NCBI RefSeq assembly: GCF_003967515.1
Contig: NZ_BIFQ01000001.1
Location: forward strand, 1,240,001-1,304,000
Direction: 5' to 3'
Length of the DNA: 64,000 bases
Source of the DNA: Dictyobacter aurantiacus
GTDB taxonomy: Bacteria; Chloroflexota; Ktedonobacteria; Ktedonobacterales; Ktedonobacteraceae
Part shown: positions 1 through 9,228 of the stretch, one piece after another
Numbering within the stretch: the first letter of the stretch is position 1
Layout of the letters: each line of letters begins with the position of its first letter
Made by a program: the position numbers and the translations under genes
The notes under the pieces: model-generated
Databases searched by the model: none
What the model was told of the DNA's origin: nothing
The model's input: only the letters and a program-made list of their open reading frames with translations

Positions 1-589
1 CAGGCTCAGGAAATAAGAACAGGCTCTTTCCCAGGATCACCAGTTGTGGATTGAGCTGATCAACCAGTTCAATGGTTTTCTGGGCATCTACATGATAGCG
101 ATCTTCCGTCAAGGGCAGGTAATGAAGGTTGATCGAGTGCTCACCACCGATTTTGAGCGACTGACCGCGATTCTGAATGCGTCGACCAAACACGCCGACC
201 GCCCCGTGGCTGATGTGCCCACCAGCATCAGTTGAATTCGCGATCACAGTATCCCCACCGCGCAAAATGCTCAGAGCCAGGGCGGTATTGGCCGCGTTCC
301 CGCTGATCGGGCGCACATCCGCCTGCCTGGCATGGAAGAGCTTTAGCAGTTCCTGCTCAGCCATGCGCTCGATTTGATCGATATAGCGCGTCCCCTGGTA
401 ATAGCGATTCACCTGCTCACCCTCGTTGGGATGTCCTTCTGCGTAGCGACCCATAAAATCCGACGTCTGAACGCGCCGCACCGCCTCACTGGGGGTGTTC
501 TCGCTGGCAATTAAGTTAATTGTCTGCGTCTGACGCCATGTATCCTGCTGCTGAATAATAGCTTCGATGTCATGTATGTCGATGGTCAT
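1..589 (-). CDS. glyA: Serine hydroxymethyltransferase-like PLP enzyme (5' part, truncated by window edge)
   Basis: Reading the minus strand from ATG at 589 gives 196 codons open to the left edge. The translation carries LIASEN (residues 26-31), RYAEGHP (48-54) and a GGHISHG segment, matching the SHMT signatures LIASEN, YAEGYP and GGHLTHG. SHMT interconverts serine plus tetrahydrofolate with glycine plus methylene-THF in the cytosol. A GGAAGGGAG ribosome site lies about 8 bases upstream of the ATG. The PLP-binding lysine lies outside the window, so catalytic competence cannot be judged. The sequence diverges from classical GlyA (GHP for GYP, for example), so it may be one of the shorter SHMT-like paralogues rather than the housekeeping copy. 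Fold-type assignment is firm, exact substrate less so. Confidence 0.78.
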   Translation of the reverse strand, partial: MTIDIHDIEAIIQQQDTWRQTQTINLIASENTPSEAVRRVQTSDFMGRYAEGHPNEGEQVNRYYQGTRYIDQIERMAEQELLKLFHARQADVRPISGNAANTALALSILRGGDTVIANSTDAGGHISHGAVGVFGRRIQNRGQSLKIGGEHSINLHYLPLTEDRYHVDAQKTIELVDQLNPQLVILGKSLFLFPEP

Positions 590-636
590 ATCTGCAAAGC
601 TCCCTTCCGCTAACCGCGTCGAACAAATATGCTTCC

Positions 637-663
637 AGTATAGCACAACGCTTTTGTGAGCAA
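637..663 (-). promoter_or_regulatory. Weak candidate promoter for the SHMT-like gene
   Basis: On the minus strand TATACT (637-642) lies 15 bases downstream of TTGCTC (658-663). The -10 is good, the -35 partial and the spacer short. Transcription would start about 40 bases before the ATG at 589. Confidence 0.3.
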
Positions 664-874
664 TGACCTGTGCCGACGGCACCACCTATCCATGGGCAGG
701 CAGTAAACATGAGTCCTCAATGTGTCGATGATAGTGAGAATAGAACGTCGGTGCGGCACACATCGGCACGAATTTGAATGAGCGCAATTCTTCAGAAAAT
801 GATTTTTGCATTAAATAAACAAAAACGTGCAGAATAAAGAAAAAAGCGCCACCATATCGTGATTTGATGTGCAG

Positions 875-903
875 TTGAACATGTTGCGTAATTTTGATAT
901 ACT
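875..903 (+). promoter_or_regulatory. Sigma-70-type promoter for the EF-G2 gene
   Basis: TTGAAC (875-880) and TATACT (898-903) are separated by exactly 17 bases, close to the vegetative consensus. The predicted start near 910 leaves a leader of about 155 bases before the ATG at 1066. No known riboswitch was recognised in that leader. The rest of 590-1065 is AT-rich and shows no gene. Confidence 0.65.
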
Positions 904-1065
904 AGGTCTACACCTACGAAATGAGATGGGATAAGTGCACGACTTTTCTCAGTACCGCAAACAGCCATTCGCGTGGCCGCGCCGCACTGGTGGTCTATGG
1001 CAGACCCCTCGATACTTGTCTGATCCAGGCCATTGCTGCGTAGAAACTCAGGAGGATTGGGTTTT

Positions 1066-3126
1066 ATGAAGGTTTATCCGGCGGAACACATTCGCAACGT
1101 AGCGCTCATTTCTCACGTTGGAGCTGGCAAAACATCCCTCATCGATGCCGCATTGTATGATAGTGGCGCAGTCACTCGCCATGGAAAAGTAGATGAGGGC
1201 ACCTCGGTCGTTGACTATGATCCTGAAGAACTGAAACGACGCATGTCTTTGCAGGTTAAAGCCTTGCCAGTGGAATGGAACGACCACAAAATTAATTTTA
1301 TCGATACCCCTGGCTATCCCGATTTCGTTGGAGAGGTAAAGGCGGGTCTGCGCGTTGCCGATGCGGCACTGGTGGTGGTAACTGCGGAAAAAGGGGTGGA
1401 AGTAGGGACCGAACTTACCTGGCAATATGCTGATGAACGCAACCTTCCCCGTATCGTCCTGGTCAATAAACTCGATCGCGAAAATACCTCATTTGAGCAA
1501 GCTTTGACTTCATTGCGCAACCAGTTTGGTTCCAGAATTGTTCCCCTACAGCTCCCCATTGGCGAACAGGCGAGCTTTAATGGTGTGGTCGACCTGGTAA
1601 CGCAAAAAGGGTATACCTTTGAGGGCGGCAATAGCGTACAGGAGGTCTCTGTCCCCTCGCAACTTGAAGACCAGATCGCGACGTATCGCGAACAATTAAT
1701 CGAGGCAGCCGTAGAGAGCGATGACACCATCATGGAAAAGTTCCTGGAGGGTGAGACGCTCAGTGATGAAGAGATCAATGCTGTCATCAAAAAAGGAACC
1801 CGGAGCGGCACGATCATTCCGGTTCTATGCGGCTCGGCCAGCAAGAATATCGGCGTGCAGACGCTCATGGATACGATTGTAAACTACCTGCCCAGTCCAC
1901 TGGATGCCGTGGCTGAAGATGCCGCGGCCTTTGGCGATAATGTTTCTACCTTTATCTTTAAGACCACGAACGCGCAGGTGGGTACGATATCATCTTTCCG
2001 CGTCTTCAGTGGCACGCTCAAAGCAGATATGCATCTCACCAATGTGGGAACCAGGGCTGATGAACGCATGAGCCAGTTGATTATCCAGCATGGGAAAACG
2101 CAGGAACCCACCACAGAGATCCCCGCCGGCGATTTCGGGGCGGTTGCCAAGCTATCAAACAGCCATACCGGCGATACGCTGACGAGCAGTAAAGAGATCA
2201 GCACGCCACTCGATTCCATTAATCTGCCGCTCCCGTGCTATACCGTCGCGATTGTGCCGCATAGCCAGGCCGACCTGGACAAGATGAGCAACGCCCTGGC
2301 GCGTATCGTCGAAGAGGATCGCACCATTCGTGTCTCACGCGACCCCGAGACGGCCGAAGTGCTGCTGTCCGGCATGGGTGAGACGCATATCCAGATCCTG
2401 GTTGAAAGCATTAAGCGCAAATACTCGGTTGACCTGCAGACCCACGATCAACGCATCTCGTACCGCGAGACGATTCGCAAGAAGGTGCGCGCCAATGGAC
2501 GCCATAAACGCCAGAGCGGCGGCCATGGACAGTTTGGTGATGTGTGGCTGGAGATCGAGCCATTGCCACGTGATAGTGAGCAACCCTTTGTGTTTGAGGA
2601 TAAAATTGTGGGCGGCGTCGTGCCGGGTCAGTTCATCCCTGGAGTCGAAAAGGGCATCCGCGAATCGCTCAAGCGGGGCTTTATCTCTGGTCACCCCATG
2701 GTATACGTCAAGGTGGCACTGGTTGACGGCAAGTACCACCCGGTGGACTCCTCAGCGCAGTCGTTTGAGGTGGCCGCCTCACTGGGTATGCAAGAAGGCG
2801 TGCCGCAGGCCAATCCAGTGCTCCTGGAACCCATCATGAACGTGACTATTGAGGTTCCAGAGCAAAACATGGGTGATGTCATGAGCGACATTAATACCAA
2901 GCGCGGCCATGTAATGGGTATGGAGTCGCTGGAAAATGGGATGCAGCGTATCACAGCCGCGGTCCCACAGGCAGAGATGCTGCACTATGCCACCGATCTG
3001 CGCTCCATCACGCAGGGACGAGGTAGCTTCAGCATGGAATTTAGCCAGTACTCGGAAGTACCGCCAAACGTCCAGCAAGAGATTATAGCCTCGCACAAAA
3101 AACAGGAAGAAGCTGCCCATAAATAA
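1066..3126 (+). CDS. Elongation factor G-like protein, EF-G2 type
   Basis: 686-residue translational GTPase. G1 P-loop SHVGAGKT (16-23), G3 DTPG (80-83), G4 NKLD (134-137) and a G5-like CGSASK are all visible, followed by domains II-V with normal EF-G spacing. The switch-I region reads YDPEELKRR instead of the canonical RGITI motif, which marks the EF-G2/FusA2 branch seen in actinobacteria and Chloroflexota. That branch binds ribosomes, but many members are not the main translocase. ATG at 1066 is chosen because GGAGG (1051-1055) precedes it; a TTG at 1033 would add 11 residues without such a site. The gene has its own promoter and ends in a long hairpin, so it is probably monocistronic. Confidence 0.9.
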   Translation: MKVYPAEHIRNVALISHVGAGKTSLIDAALYDSGAVTRHGKVDEGTSVVDYDPEELKRRMSLQVKALPVEWNDHKINFIDTPGYPDFVGEVKAGLRVADAALVVVTAEKGVEVGTELTWQYADERNLPRIVLVNKLDRENTSFEQALTSLRNQFGSRIVPLQLPIGEQASFNGVVDLVTQKGYTFEGGNSVQEVSVPSQLEDQIATYREQLIEAAVESDDTIMEKFLEGETLSDEEINAVIKKGTRSGTIIPVLCGSASKNIGVQTLMDTIVNYLPSPLDAVAEDAAAFGDNVSTFIFKTTNAQVGTISSFRVFSGTLKADMHLTNVGTRADERMSQLIIQHGKTQEPTTEIPAGDFGAVAKLSNSHTGDTLTSSKEISTPLDSINLPLPCYTVAIVPHSQADLDKMSNALARIVEEDRTIRVSRDPETAEVLLSGMGETHIQILVESIKRKYSVDLQTHDQRISYRETIRKKVRANGRHKRQSGGHGQFGDVWLEIEPLPRDSEQPFVFEDKIVGGVVPGQFIPGVEKGIRESLKRGFISGHPMVYVKVALVDGKYHPVDSSAQSFEVAASLGMQEGVPQANPVLLEPIMNVTIEVPEQNMGDVMSDINTKRGHVMGMESLENGMQRITAAVPQAEMLHYATDLRSITQGRGSFSMEFSQYSEVPPNVQQEIIASHKKQEEAAHK

Positions 3127-3132
3127 TATGGA

Positions 3133-3188
3133 GTGAAGAGCGGGAAGGCGACCACCCCGGCCGGGATGGTCGCCTTCCCGCTCTTCAC
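3133..3188. terminator. 22-bp perfect hairpin between convergent genes
   Basis: Arms 3133-3154 and 3167-3188 are exact reverse complements. The 12-base loop contains the palindrome CCCGGCCGGG. It sits just past the EF-G2 stop (3126) and just before the MFS stop (3199), so it could end transcription both ways, but neither side has a T-run. Confidence 0.65.
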
Positions 3189-3198
3189 TTACAAATGC

Positions 3199-4446
3199 CT
3201 ATCTAGAACCCATCAGATGCCGACGCATGTTGCGGGAGTTGAGGGCATAGAACCCAAGGGCAAGCAGGATCAGCAGACAGGCCACGGCACAGACACCATT
3301 CCACCTGGCTATGCTCCAGCCAAAGGTACCCAGGATAGATCCGATGGAGCCACCCACGAAGTAGATAAACATGTAGACGGTATTCAAACGATTGCGGGCC
3401 GCGGGCTGCAGGCTATAGACGCGTGCCTGGCTGGAGATTTGGTTCGATTGCGTGCCCAGGTCGAGCAGAATAGTGCCGACGACCAGTCCGAATAGCCACT
3501 GGCCGGTCAACCACATCAACACGAAGGCGACCAGGATAATGACCAGGCCCATCCCATTGGCCAGCCTTGGGTCGCGGCGATCGGCGAACTTGCCAACAAA
3601 CGAGGCCGCCAACGCGCCCGTGACGCCCACCAGGCCAAACAATCCGGCGACCTCACTACCAAAGTGATAGGGAGGGGTCTCCAGGAAGAATGAGAGCGAA
3701 ACCCAGAAGACGCTAAAGGCGGCAAAAGCCAGAGCTCCGAACAGCATCGTCTCGCGTAGGACCGGCTCGTCCCGCACCAGATCCCATAGCGATCGCAGCA
3801 ACTGCGGATAGCTCATGGTGTCCTTTTTCGCCCGATCACTGGGCAGCAGGAGACGCATCGCAACGGCAAGCAGGATCATCATGGCGGCCGCGATCCAGTA
3901 CATGGACCGCCATCCCAGGTAATTCGCGACGATACCGCTCACGGTACGCGCCAGCAGAATACCGATCAGCAGGCCGCTCATAACGGTCCCGACCACCTGG
4001 CCACGAGCCTTCGGCGGCGCCAGGTGGGCTGAATAGGGAATAATCAGTTGCGGCACAACCGTCGTCACCCCCACCAGGAAACTGGCCACCCCGACCATCA
4101 CAATTGATGAAGCGCTGGCCATCCCGATCAACGCCAGGGTAACCGCACACAACATACCCACAATCAATGTTCGCTGATTATATTTGTCTCCCAGCGGAAT
4201 AATAAATAGCAGACCACAGGCATAACCGATCTGACTTAATGTAGCGATAAATCCCATTTCATTGGCCGAAACGGCAAACTCATGACCCATGTTTGCCAGT
4301 AACGGCTGTATATAATATAAATTCGCGACCGAGATAGCGCATGCAGTAGACATAATCAATACTAATCGTCTATCCACCGTGGCGATTTCGCCCCGCCGCA
4401 CCTCAGCCACTTCAGGCGTTTGTTCCTCAAGCAGCTCTTTATCCAA
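3199..4446 (-). CDS. Major facilitator superfamily transporter (DHA1/NepI-like)
   Basis: 415 residues with about 12 hydrophobic segments; proton-driven efflux of a small molecule across the cytoplasmic membrane is the family role. The segment NLYYIQPLL near the first helix, the A-motif-like GDKYNQRT loop between helices 2 and 3, and SRPVSG-like helix-5 residues (LLARTVSGI) fit MFS drug/purine or sugar exporters. The start is a TTG at 4446, chosen because GAGGAAGGA lies about 9 bases upstream; the longer TTG at 4473 lacks a site. A 17-bp hairpin lies upstream (4505-4542). Substrate cannot be read from the sequence. Confidence 0.85.
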   Translation of the reverse strand: MDKELLEEQTPEVAEVRRGEIATVDRRLVLIMSTACAISVANLYYIQPLLANMGHEFAVSANEMGFIATLSQIGYACGLLFIIPLGDKYNQRTLIVGMLCAVTLALIGMASASSIVMVGVASFLVGVTTVVPQLIIPYSAHLAPPKARGQVVGTVMSGLLIGILLARTVSGIVANYLGWRSMYWIAAAMMILLAVAMRLLLPSDRAKKDTMSYPQLLRSLWDLVRDEPVLRETMLFGALAFAAFSVFWVSLSFFLETPPYHFGSEVAGLFGLVGVTGALAASFVGKFADRRDPRLANGMGLVIILVAFVLMWLTGQWLFGLVVGTILLDLGTQSNQISSQARVYSLQPAARNRLNTVYMFIYFVGGSIGSILGTFGWSIARWNGVCAVACLLILLALGFYALNSRNMRRHLMGSR

Positions 4447-4504
4447 GCAATACTTTCCTTCCTCGCTAAGCAATATCCATCAATTTGACTATAACAAAGA
4501 AGGG

Positions 4505-4542
4505 CCACCATTTTATTGCATGCGTATGCAATAAAATGGTGG
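4505..4542. repeat. 17-bp inverted repeat upstream of the MFS gene
   Basis: Arms 4505-4521 and 4526-4542 are exact reverse complements around a 4-base centre (GCGT). The AT-rich palindrome lies 59-96 bases upstream of the MFS start, where a regulator of efflux could bind, and just outside the left end of the insertion sequence. Confidence 0.6.
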
Positions 4543-4574
4543 TGTAGAACGTGCTTTGTGTGCCTACGGCGCTC

Positions 4575-4624
4575 ATCTGAATAAGTAAAACATGAGACAT
4601 CCCGAATTTTAAGGTCGGGCTTGT
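4575..4624 (+). repeat. Left terminal inverted repeat of the IS
   Basis: Matches the reverse complement of 6428-6477 at 43 of 50 positions, including the first 29 bases without a gap. Confidence 0.85.
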
Positions 4625-4696
4625 AAAAAGACACCTCCTGAGCGAGACTGAAGAAAGCAACCAACCATCATTCAGTCAATCCAGGAGGTGTTGTTC

Positions 4697-6103
4697 ATGT
4701 CATCCCAGTATCTCACACGGCTTGAGGAGCCACAAGTTCCACCATATCCCCCTGCCGAGATGGCTCAGGGATTGTACACCGCTCTCGCTCGGTTTCTAGC
4801 TCCGTTGCTCATGGAAGCTGATACCCGCATGGACAAACGACTGGTGCGCACGATGTTGCACACGGTCGCAGTGATCTTGACCTTTCGTGATCGCGTCAAT
4901 GGCTTGCTCCTCTCGGAAATGGGCGGCTATCTCGAAACGCCTGACAAAGCCCCGGCAGGCACCAAGCGCCTGTCTCGGCTGCTGCATTGTCGCAAATGGT
5001 CCGCTGAGCTGATCCGCTCGTATCTGTGGCATCGAGCCAGCCAGCGCCTCACAAGGTGGAAACAGATGGGAAGGGATGTGCTGGCGCTGTGGGATGAGAG
5101 CGCCTGGGAGAAACCAGAAAGTATCGCCTCCGATGATCTTGCCCCGGTGCGCTCAAGTAAAGCGGCGCGACTCACCCATATCAAAAAGGGCTACTACACC
5201 CCACCGCGTGGCCCCATTTTTGTGCCGGGCCTCCATTGGCTGGCCGTGGTCCTGGTCGGTAGCGAGCAGCAAGACGACCCGCCTGAACTAGCCAGCATGC
5301 GGTGGTGGACCAGCCGTGGGGCGCGCGCCTCCTTCAAACGCGATGAGCAAGCCAAACTGTTGCTGCAAGGCGTTCTGCTCTGGGGACGCGAGGTGATGCA
5401 TGTCTTTGATCAAGGCTTCGCCAGCAGTTTCTGGCTGGGTCTGTTGCTGGCGTTCTCGTTGCGCTTTGTGCTGCGCTGGAACAAAGACTATCAGCTCGTG
5501 GATGCCCAGGGTCAGCGACGTGCAGCCTGGAAAATCACCCGCGGCAAACGAGGATGGCAAGAACGCTGGGTGTGGGATTGCCGTCGTCACCAGTGGGTCA
5601 TGGGCAGCATTCTTGCCTTTCCGGTGACGCACCCCGACCATCCTGAGCAGCCCTTGTGGTTGGTCGTAGCTCGGCGCAAAGGTGGCTTGCCCTGGTATCT
5701 GCTCACCGCCGAGTCCATCACCACCGCGGAAGATGCCTGGCGGATCATGTTTGCCTATGCGCGTCGCTGGCAGATCGAACTGACCTGGAAAGAAAACAAG
5801 AGCGAATTGGGCTTCCAAAGCCCGCGGCTCTGGGAGTGGGAGCCGCGAGAAAAACTGCTGCTGTTGGCGGCGCTGGCCTACGCCTTTCTGCTGAGCCTGC
5901 TGGCGCCGTTTTACGAACTCTTACGCCGCTGGCTGTTGCGGCACTACTGTCATCGCACAGGCCGTCATGCCCGGCAAGCACACCAGCCGTTTGCACGGCT
6001 GCGCCTGGCCTTGAGTCGGTTGTGGCAACGGATCCCTGCGCGCTGGGAGGAGGTAGCTGGCCGGCCCCGGCCCCAGCCTCGCGTCCAGATCATCATGCTC
6101 TGA
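4697..6103 (+). CDS. IS4-family DDE transposase
   Basis: 468 residues, very likely intact. The IS4 hallmark Y-(2)-R-(3)-E-(6)-K is present exactly, as Y354, R357, E361 and K368 (in YARRWQIELTWKENK). Acidic partners are D133 (LWDES) and D238 (FDQGF), giving the full DDE triad with a beta-strand insertion before the glutamate. AGGAGG (4683-4688) sits 8 bases upstream of ATG 4697, which is why that start is preferred over the in-frame GTG at 4688. The enzyme catalyses cut-and-paste movement of the surrounding element. Confidence 0.93.
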   Translation: MSSQYLTRLEEPQVPPYPPAEMAQGLYTALARFLAPLLMEADTRMDKRLVRTMLHTVAVILTFRDRVNGLLLSEMGGYLETPDKAPAGTKRLSRLLHCRKWSAELIRSYLWHRASQRLTRWKQMGRDVLALWDESAWEKPESIASDDLAPVRSSKAARLTHIKKGYYTPPRGPIFVPGLHWLAVVLVGSEQQDDPPELASMRWWTSRGARASFKRDEQAKLLLQGVLLWGREVMHVFDQGFASSFWLGLLLAFSLRFVLRWNKDYQLVDAQGQRRAAWKITRGKRGWQERWVWDCRRHQWVMGSILAFPVTHPDHPEQPLWLVVARRKGGLPWYLLTAESITTAEDAWRIMFAYARRWQIELTWKENKSELGFQSPRLWEWEPREKLLLLAALAYAFLLSLLAPFYELLRRWLLRHYCHRTGRHARQAHQPFARLRLALSRLWQRIPARWEEVAGRPRPQPRVQIIML

Positions 6104-6379
6104 GGTGGTGTGGAGGTTCCCCACGTGACGAGAGACGCTCTGGTCGGCATCGGCTGACCATGTGGGCGTGTGTCCGGTGTTCATCGGGTACAACGCGTCT
6201 TGCCAACAGAGGATGCGAATGCGTGCGAAAAGAGCATACCCCTAGGCCCTGTGGAAGCCGCTGGGATGCTTTGGGAGTGGAAAGTCGATTGACCAGCTCC
6301 TTTCTCTTTTTCCGTTTTTTGGCACAGTGGTGCTTTTCAGCGAGCCAAACGGGGAAAGCACGTTGTTCTGCAAGAGAAG

Positions 6380-6424
6380 AGAAGCGAGCAGTTCTCCTTC
6401 AAAAATGGAGAACTGCTCGCTTCT
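6380..6424 (+). terminator. 18-bp hairpin near the right end of the IS
   Basis: Arms 6380-6397 and 6407-6424 are perfectly complementary with a 9-base loop. The hairpin lies immediately inside the right terminal repeat. It probably ends transposase transcription or blocks read-through from outside. The stretch 6104-6379 between the transposase stop and this hairpin is non-coding. Confidence 0.65.
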
Positions 6425-6427
6425 TTC

Positions 6428-6477
6428 ACAAGTTCATCCCTAAAATTTGGGATGTCTCATGTTTTACTTATTCAGAT
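6428..6477 (-). repeat. Right terminal inverted repeat of the IS
   Basis: Reverse-complement partner of 4575-4624; see the mobile-element entry. Confidence 0.85.
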
Positions 6478-6483
6478 CTTATT

Positions 6484-8478
6484 TCAGTCTTCCAGATTCA
6501 GCCAGCGGACTTCTTCGGGGGTCAGTTCAACCGTCAGGGCGGGCAACGAGGTGCGCGTCTCCGACAGCTGGCGTGGTCCGATCAGAGGGAAGGTCGGGAA
6601 TGGCTGATTCAGGACGTAGGCCAGAGCGATATTAATGGGAAGTACCCTGCGCTCTTTCGCCATCTGCTGCACACGCTCCAGGCGTTTGAAGTTATCTTCA
6701 CTATACCAGCAGCGTACCAGTTCCGCGTCAGAATGATCATCAGGATGGGCACGACCGGTAAAGAAGCCACGAGCCTGGCTTGACCAGGGCATAATGGGCA
6801 TCTGCGTCTTCTCTAACCAGGCGCGTGATTTGGGATCGGAGGCTGCGATACAGCCCGCCCAGACAGGGTCTACCATGCGTGCCAGGCTGAAGTTGTTGCT
6901 GATGGCCGAAAAACCACTCATACCATGGGCGGCCGCCCAGTCGTTGGCTTCCTGCAGACGTTCAATCGACCAGTTGGAGGCGCCAAAGACGCGCATGCGT
7001 CCGGCGTTTTTGTGTTCGTTGAGCACAGTGATAAACTCACCCACTGGAATATCGGTGTTGTCACGGTGCATCATGTAGATATCTACATAGTCGGTCTGCA
7101 GACGATCCAGACTCTGCAAGAATTGGGAAGCGAGGGCCTGGGGATTACAATGGGGTGTATGTGCACCTTTATCCAGAATTACCACCTGCTCACGCAGGCC
7201 ACGACTTTTGATCCACTGACCAAGAATCTTTTCGCACAGGCCACCACCATAGATATAGGCACTGTCGAAACAGTTGCCGCCCTGCTCGATGAAATCATCG
7301 AACATGACCGATGAGTGAGGCCAGTTGACCTGGTTATCGACACCCATCACCAGACGTGAAACGGGCTTCTCAACGCCTTCAATGCGGCCATATTTCATGA
7401 TGCTCTGCGGCCGTACCTTCAGAGGTCGTTTGTGCACCGGGAGATGCTGATCGGGCCCCTGTGGATGCTCAAATGGATAGGTCAAGCCGATCGCTGCGCG
7501 CCATTGATCCAATGTGCGCATATTGCCCAGTGTATCTTCCCAGCTCATGGTCGGAGATTGGCGTTCCGCCAGGTACTCGGCCACCGTATCGGCTTCCAGC
7601 CCATAAAGATCCTCGGTCTCAAAGCTGTGTTCGGCCACCTCACCATTATTACGTTTCACAATGACTTTTGTGGTCTGGCCGGCGCGAGGATTCCAGGGAG
7701 GCGGAATGGTGAGAGAGCCCTCTGATCCGTAAACGCGGATCTCGTTCTCAGCATTGACGCGCACCCCGGTTAATAACTCGGCAATGATACCACCGGGAAA
7801 GGCCAGTGAAGCCACGGTATACTCATCGACATGGCTCTCTTCACCAATATGACCTGTAGCGGTAACCTTTGTTGGATCAGCGAACGGTTTACCAGTAGCC
7901 GCGCCAGCTACCAGACGGGCCAGAGAGGTACAGTAACCACCAACATCGAGAATACCACCACCACCCAGAGTATCCTTCAGCAGGCGGCTATCTAGATTAT
8001 AGCCAGCATTAAAGGCAAAGCTGGCTTGAATGACACGTACATCACCAATCGCCCCTTCACGAATCAGCTCGACCAGTTTGGCGATCTGGGGATGGCCGCG
8101 ATACATATAAGCTTCCATCAGGAAAACATCATTGCGTTGCGCGGCCTCTACAATCGCCATAGCTTCGGCATGGTTGAGGGCAATTGGCTTCTCACACAAA
8201 ATATGTTTGCCAGCTTCAGCAGCTTTGATCGCCCACTCGGCGTGCATTGGGTGGGGAGTAGAAATATAAACGGCCTGCACATCTTTATCAGCGAGCAGAT
8301 CGCTATAGCTACTATAGCGTCGTGGTACATTCCACTTGTCGCCAAAGCGATCGGCAGCCTCCTGAGTACGGCTTCCAACCGCCAGGAGCTTCCCCGTTTT
8401 TGAACTTGCCACACCTTTCGCAAAGACACCCGCGATGTTTCCAGCCCCAAGGATACCCCAGGTTAGCGTTTGACTCAT
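6484..8478 (-). CDS. Fusion of Gfo/Idh/MocA oxidoreductase and aldo/keto reductase
   Basis: 664 residues in two enzymes. Residues 1 to about 340 are a Gfo/Idh/MocA dehydrogenase: nucleotide-binding GAGNIAG near residue 12 and the catalytic-loop motif CEKPIAL. About 360-664 is an aldo/keto reductase of the Tas/YajO kind with the tetrad visible: D and Y in FDSAYIYGG, K in ILDKGAH, H in YMMHRDN, plus GASNW for cofactor binding. Both halves use NAD(P)(H) and act on sugars or polyols, so paired oxidation and reduction of one substrate (an epimerisation) is possible. Start 8478 has GGAGG 7-11 bases upstream. The IS lies directly downstream. Substrate unknown. Confidence 0.88.
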   Translation of the reverse strand: MSQTLTWGILGAGNIAGVFAKGVASSKTGKLLAVGSRTQEAADRFGDKWNVPRRYSSYSDLLADKDVQAVYISTPHPMHAEWAIKAAEAGKHILCEKPIALNHAEAMAIVEAAQRNDVFLMEAYMYRGHPQIAKLVELIREGAIGDVRVIQASFAFNAGYNLDSRLLKDTLGGGGILDVGGYCTSLARLVAGAATGKPFADPTKVTATGHIGEESHVDEYTVASLAFPGGIIAELLTGVRVNAENEIRVYGSEGSLTIPPPWNPRAGQTTKVIVKRNNGEVAEHSFETEDLYGLEADTVAEYLAERQSPTMSWEDTLGNMRTLDQWRAAIGLTYPFEHPQGPDQHLPVHKRPLKVRPQSIMKYGRIEGVEKPVSRLVMGVDNQVNWPHSSVMFDDFIEQGGNCFDSAYIYGGGLCEKILGQWIKSRGLREQVVILDKGAHTPHCNPQALASQFLQSLDRLQTDYVDIYMMHRDNTDIPVGEFITVLNEHKNAGRMRVFGASNWSIERLQEANDWAAAHGMSGFSAISNNFSLARMVDPVWAGCIAASDPKSRAWLEKTQMPIMPWSSQARGFFTGRAHPDDHSDAELVRCWYSEDNFKRLERVQQMAKERRVLPINIALAYVLNQPFPTFPLIGPRQLSETRTSLPALTVELTPEEVRWLNLED

Positions 8479-8762
8479 GATAATCCTCCAAACCACTGTG
8501 AAACCTGATAATCAATGTGTCAATCTCGTCATACCTGTAGCGAAAAACTATGATCAGCACATGCATATGTTACAATCTGCGCCAATGCCAGTTACACCCT
8601 AGTATGATCCAGCCAGACAGGCAAAAATGCAGGAGCAACATTGATCTATGCATTTTACTTCCCTTACCTATTCCGAACGAAGCATTCGGTTTTTGGCTTA
8701 TTTTGGAGGTTATACCACGAAGTCAACCCATGCGTCAAATTATCTGTGGCAAAAAAAGCGCT

Positions 8763-9128
8763 TTATTTCTGGCGTGGTGAGCGAGGAAAAGATTTTTGAG
8801 GCTTACTCTTATGCTGCGCCGGGCGTTTTGATCCTCCACTTTTGGGACCATGCGCCTTCTGGGATCCTTTATGTGAGGTGGGCTCTTTTCCAAACACGGC
8901 CTGGGCCTCCTCGCTGTGGCCATGGCCAATCAACCATTCCTTTGCCCGGGGACGTAAATCTTTCAAGGTCGGGCTACCCGCGATCATCATCCACATCGCG
9001 AACTCGGGATCGGCCGGAGCCTCCTCGCTCCAATGACCCTCTGCAATTAAGAAGTCTCTGACTTTATCTACATCTAACGTACGCAATTCTGCATCCAGCC
9101 GCTGCCGGAAATTCTGGTAATTGGTCAT
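8763..9128 (-). CDS. Hypothetical protein with basic Lys/Ser/Pro-rich tail
   Basis: 121 residues of no family I recognise. The first 75 residues look folded (amphipathic helices; DFLIAEGHW and MWMMIAGSP segments). The last 45 are rich in Lys, Ser, Pro and His (SKPQKSFPR), as in nucleic-acid-binding or disordered tails. The ribosome site before ATG 9128 is weak. It is co-oriented with the Lon-domain gene 100 bases upstream and may be co-transcribed. Coding status rests on length, orientation and low overlap with other frames. Confidence 0.6.
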   Translation of the reverse strand: MTNYQNFRQRLDAELRTLDVDKVRDFLIAEGHWSEEAPADPEFAMWMMIAGSPTLKDLRPRAKEWLIGHGHSEEAQAVFGKEPTSHKGSQKAHGPKSGGSKRPAQHKSKPQKSFPRSPRQK

Positions 9129-9228
9129 TTTGTAAGCTACTCGCTTTCACATCGGATATACGATGGTATGTCCTGCGCCAGGCAATGTGCGCAGGCTGTC
9201 ATCGCTCTGTACCTGTATGATCTCCTCT

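Larger units (their letters stand above)
4575..6477 (+). mobile_element. Complete IS4-type insertion sequence (about 1.9 kb)
   Basis: One transposase gene lies between imperfect 50-bp terminal inverted repeats (4575-4624 and 6428-6477). Their outer 29 bases are identical and the rest has 7 mismatches. The element carries about 330 bases of non-coding DNA after the transposase and ends in a strong hairpin. The right end lies 6 bases past the stop codon of the Gfo/Idh-AKR gene (6484-6486), so no neighbouring gene is broken. No direct target duplication is obvious at these ends, so the exact boundary could differ by a few bases. Confidence 0.85.

Noticed and set aside
5656..6783. Long plus-strand frame crossing the right end of the IS
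   Set aside because: Out of frame with the intact transposase and antisense to the AKR gene; codon-shadow composition.
8495..8523. TTGACA with a 17-base spacer upstream of the Gfo/Idh-AKR fusion
   Set aside because: The matching -10 (CACAGT) is poor and the start point would fall on the ribosome site.
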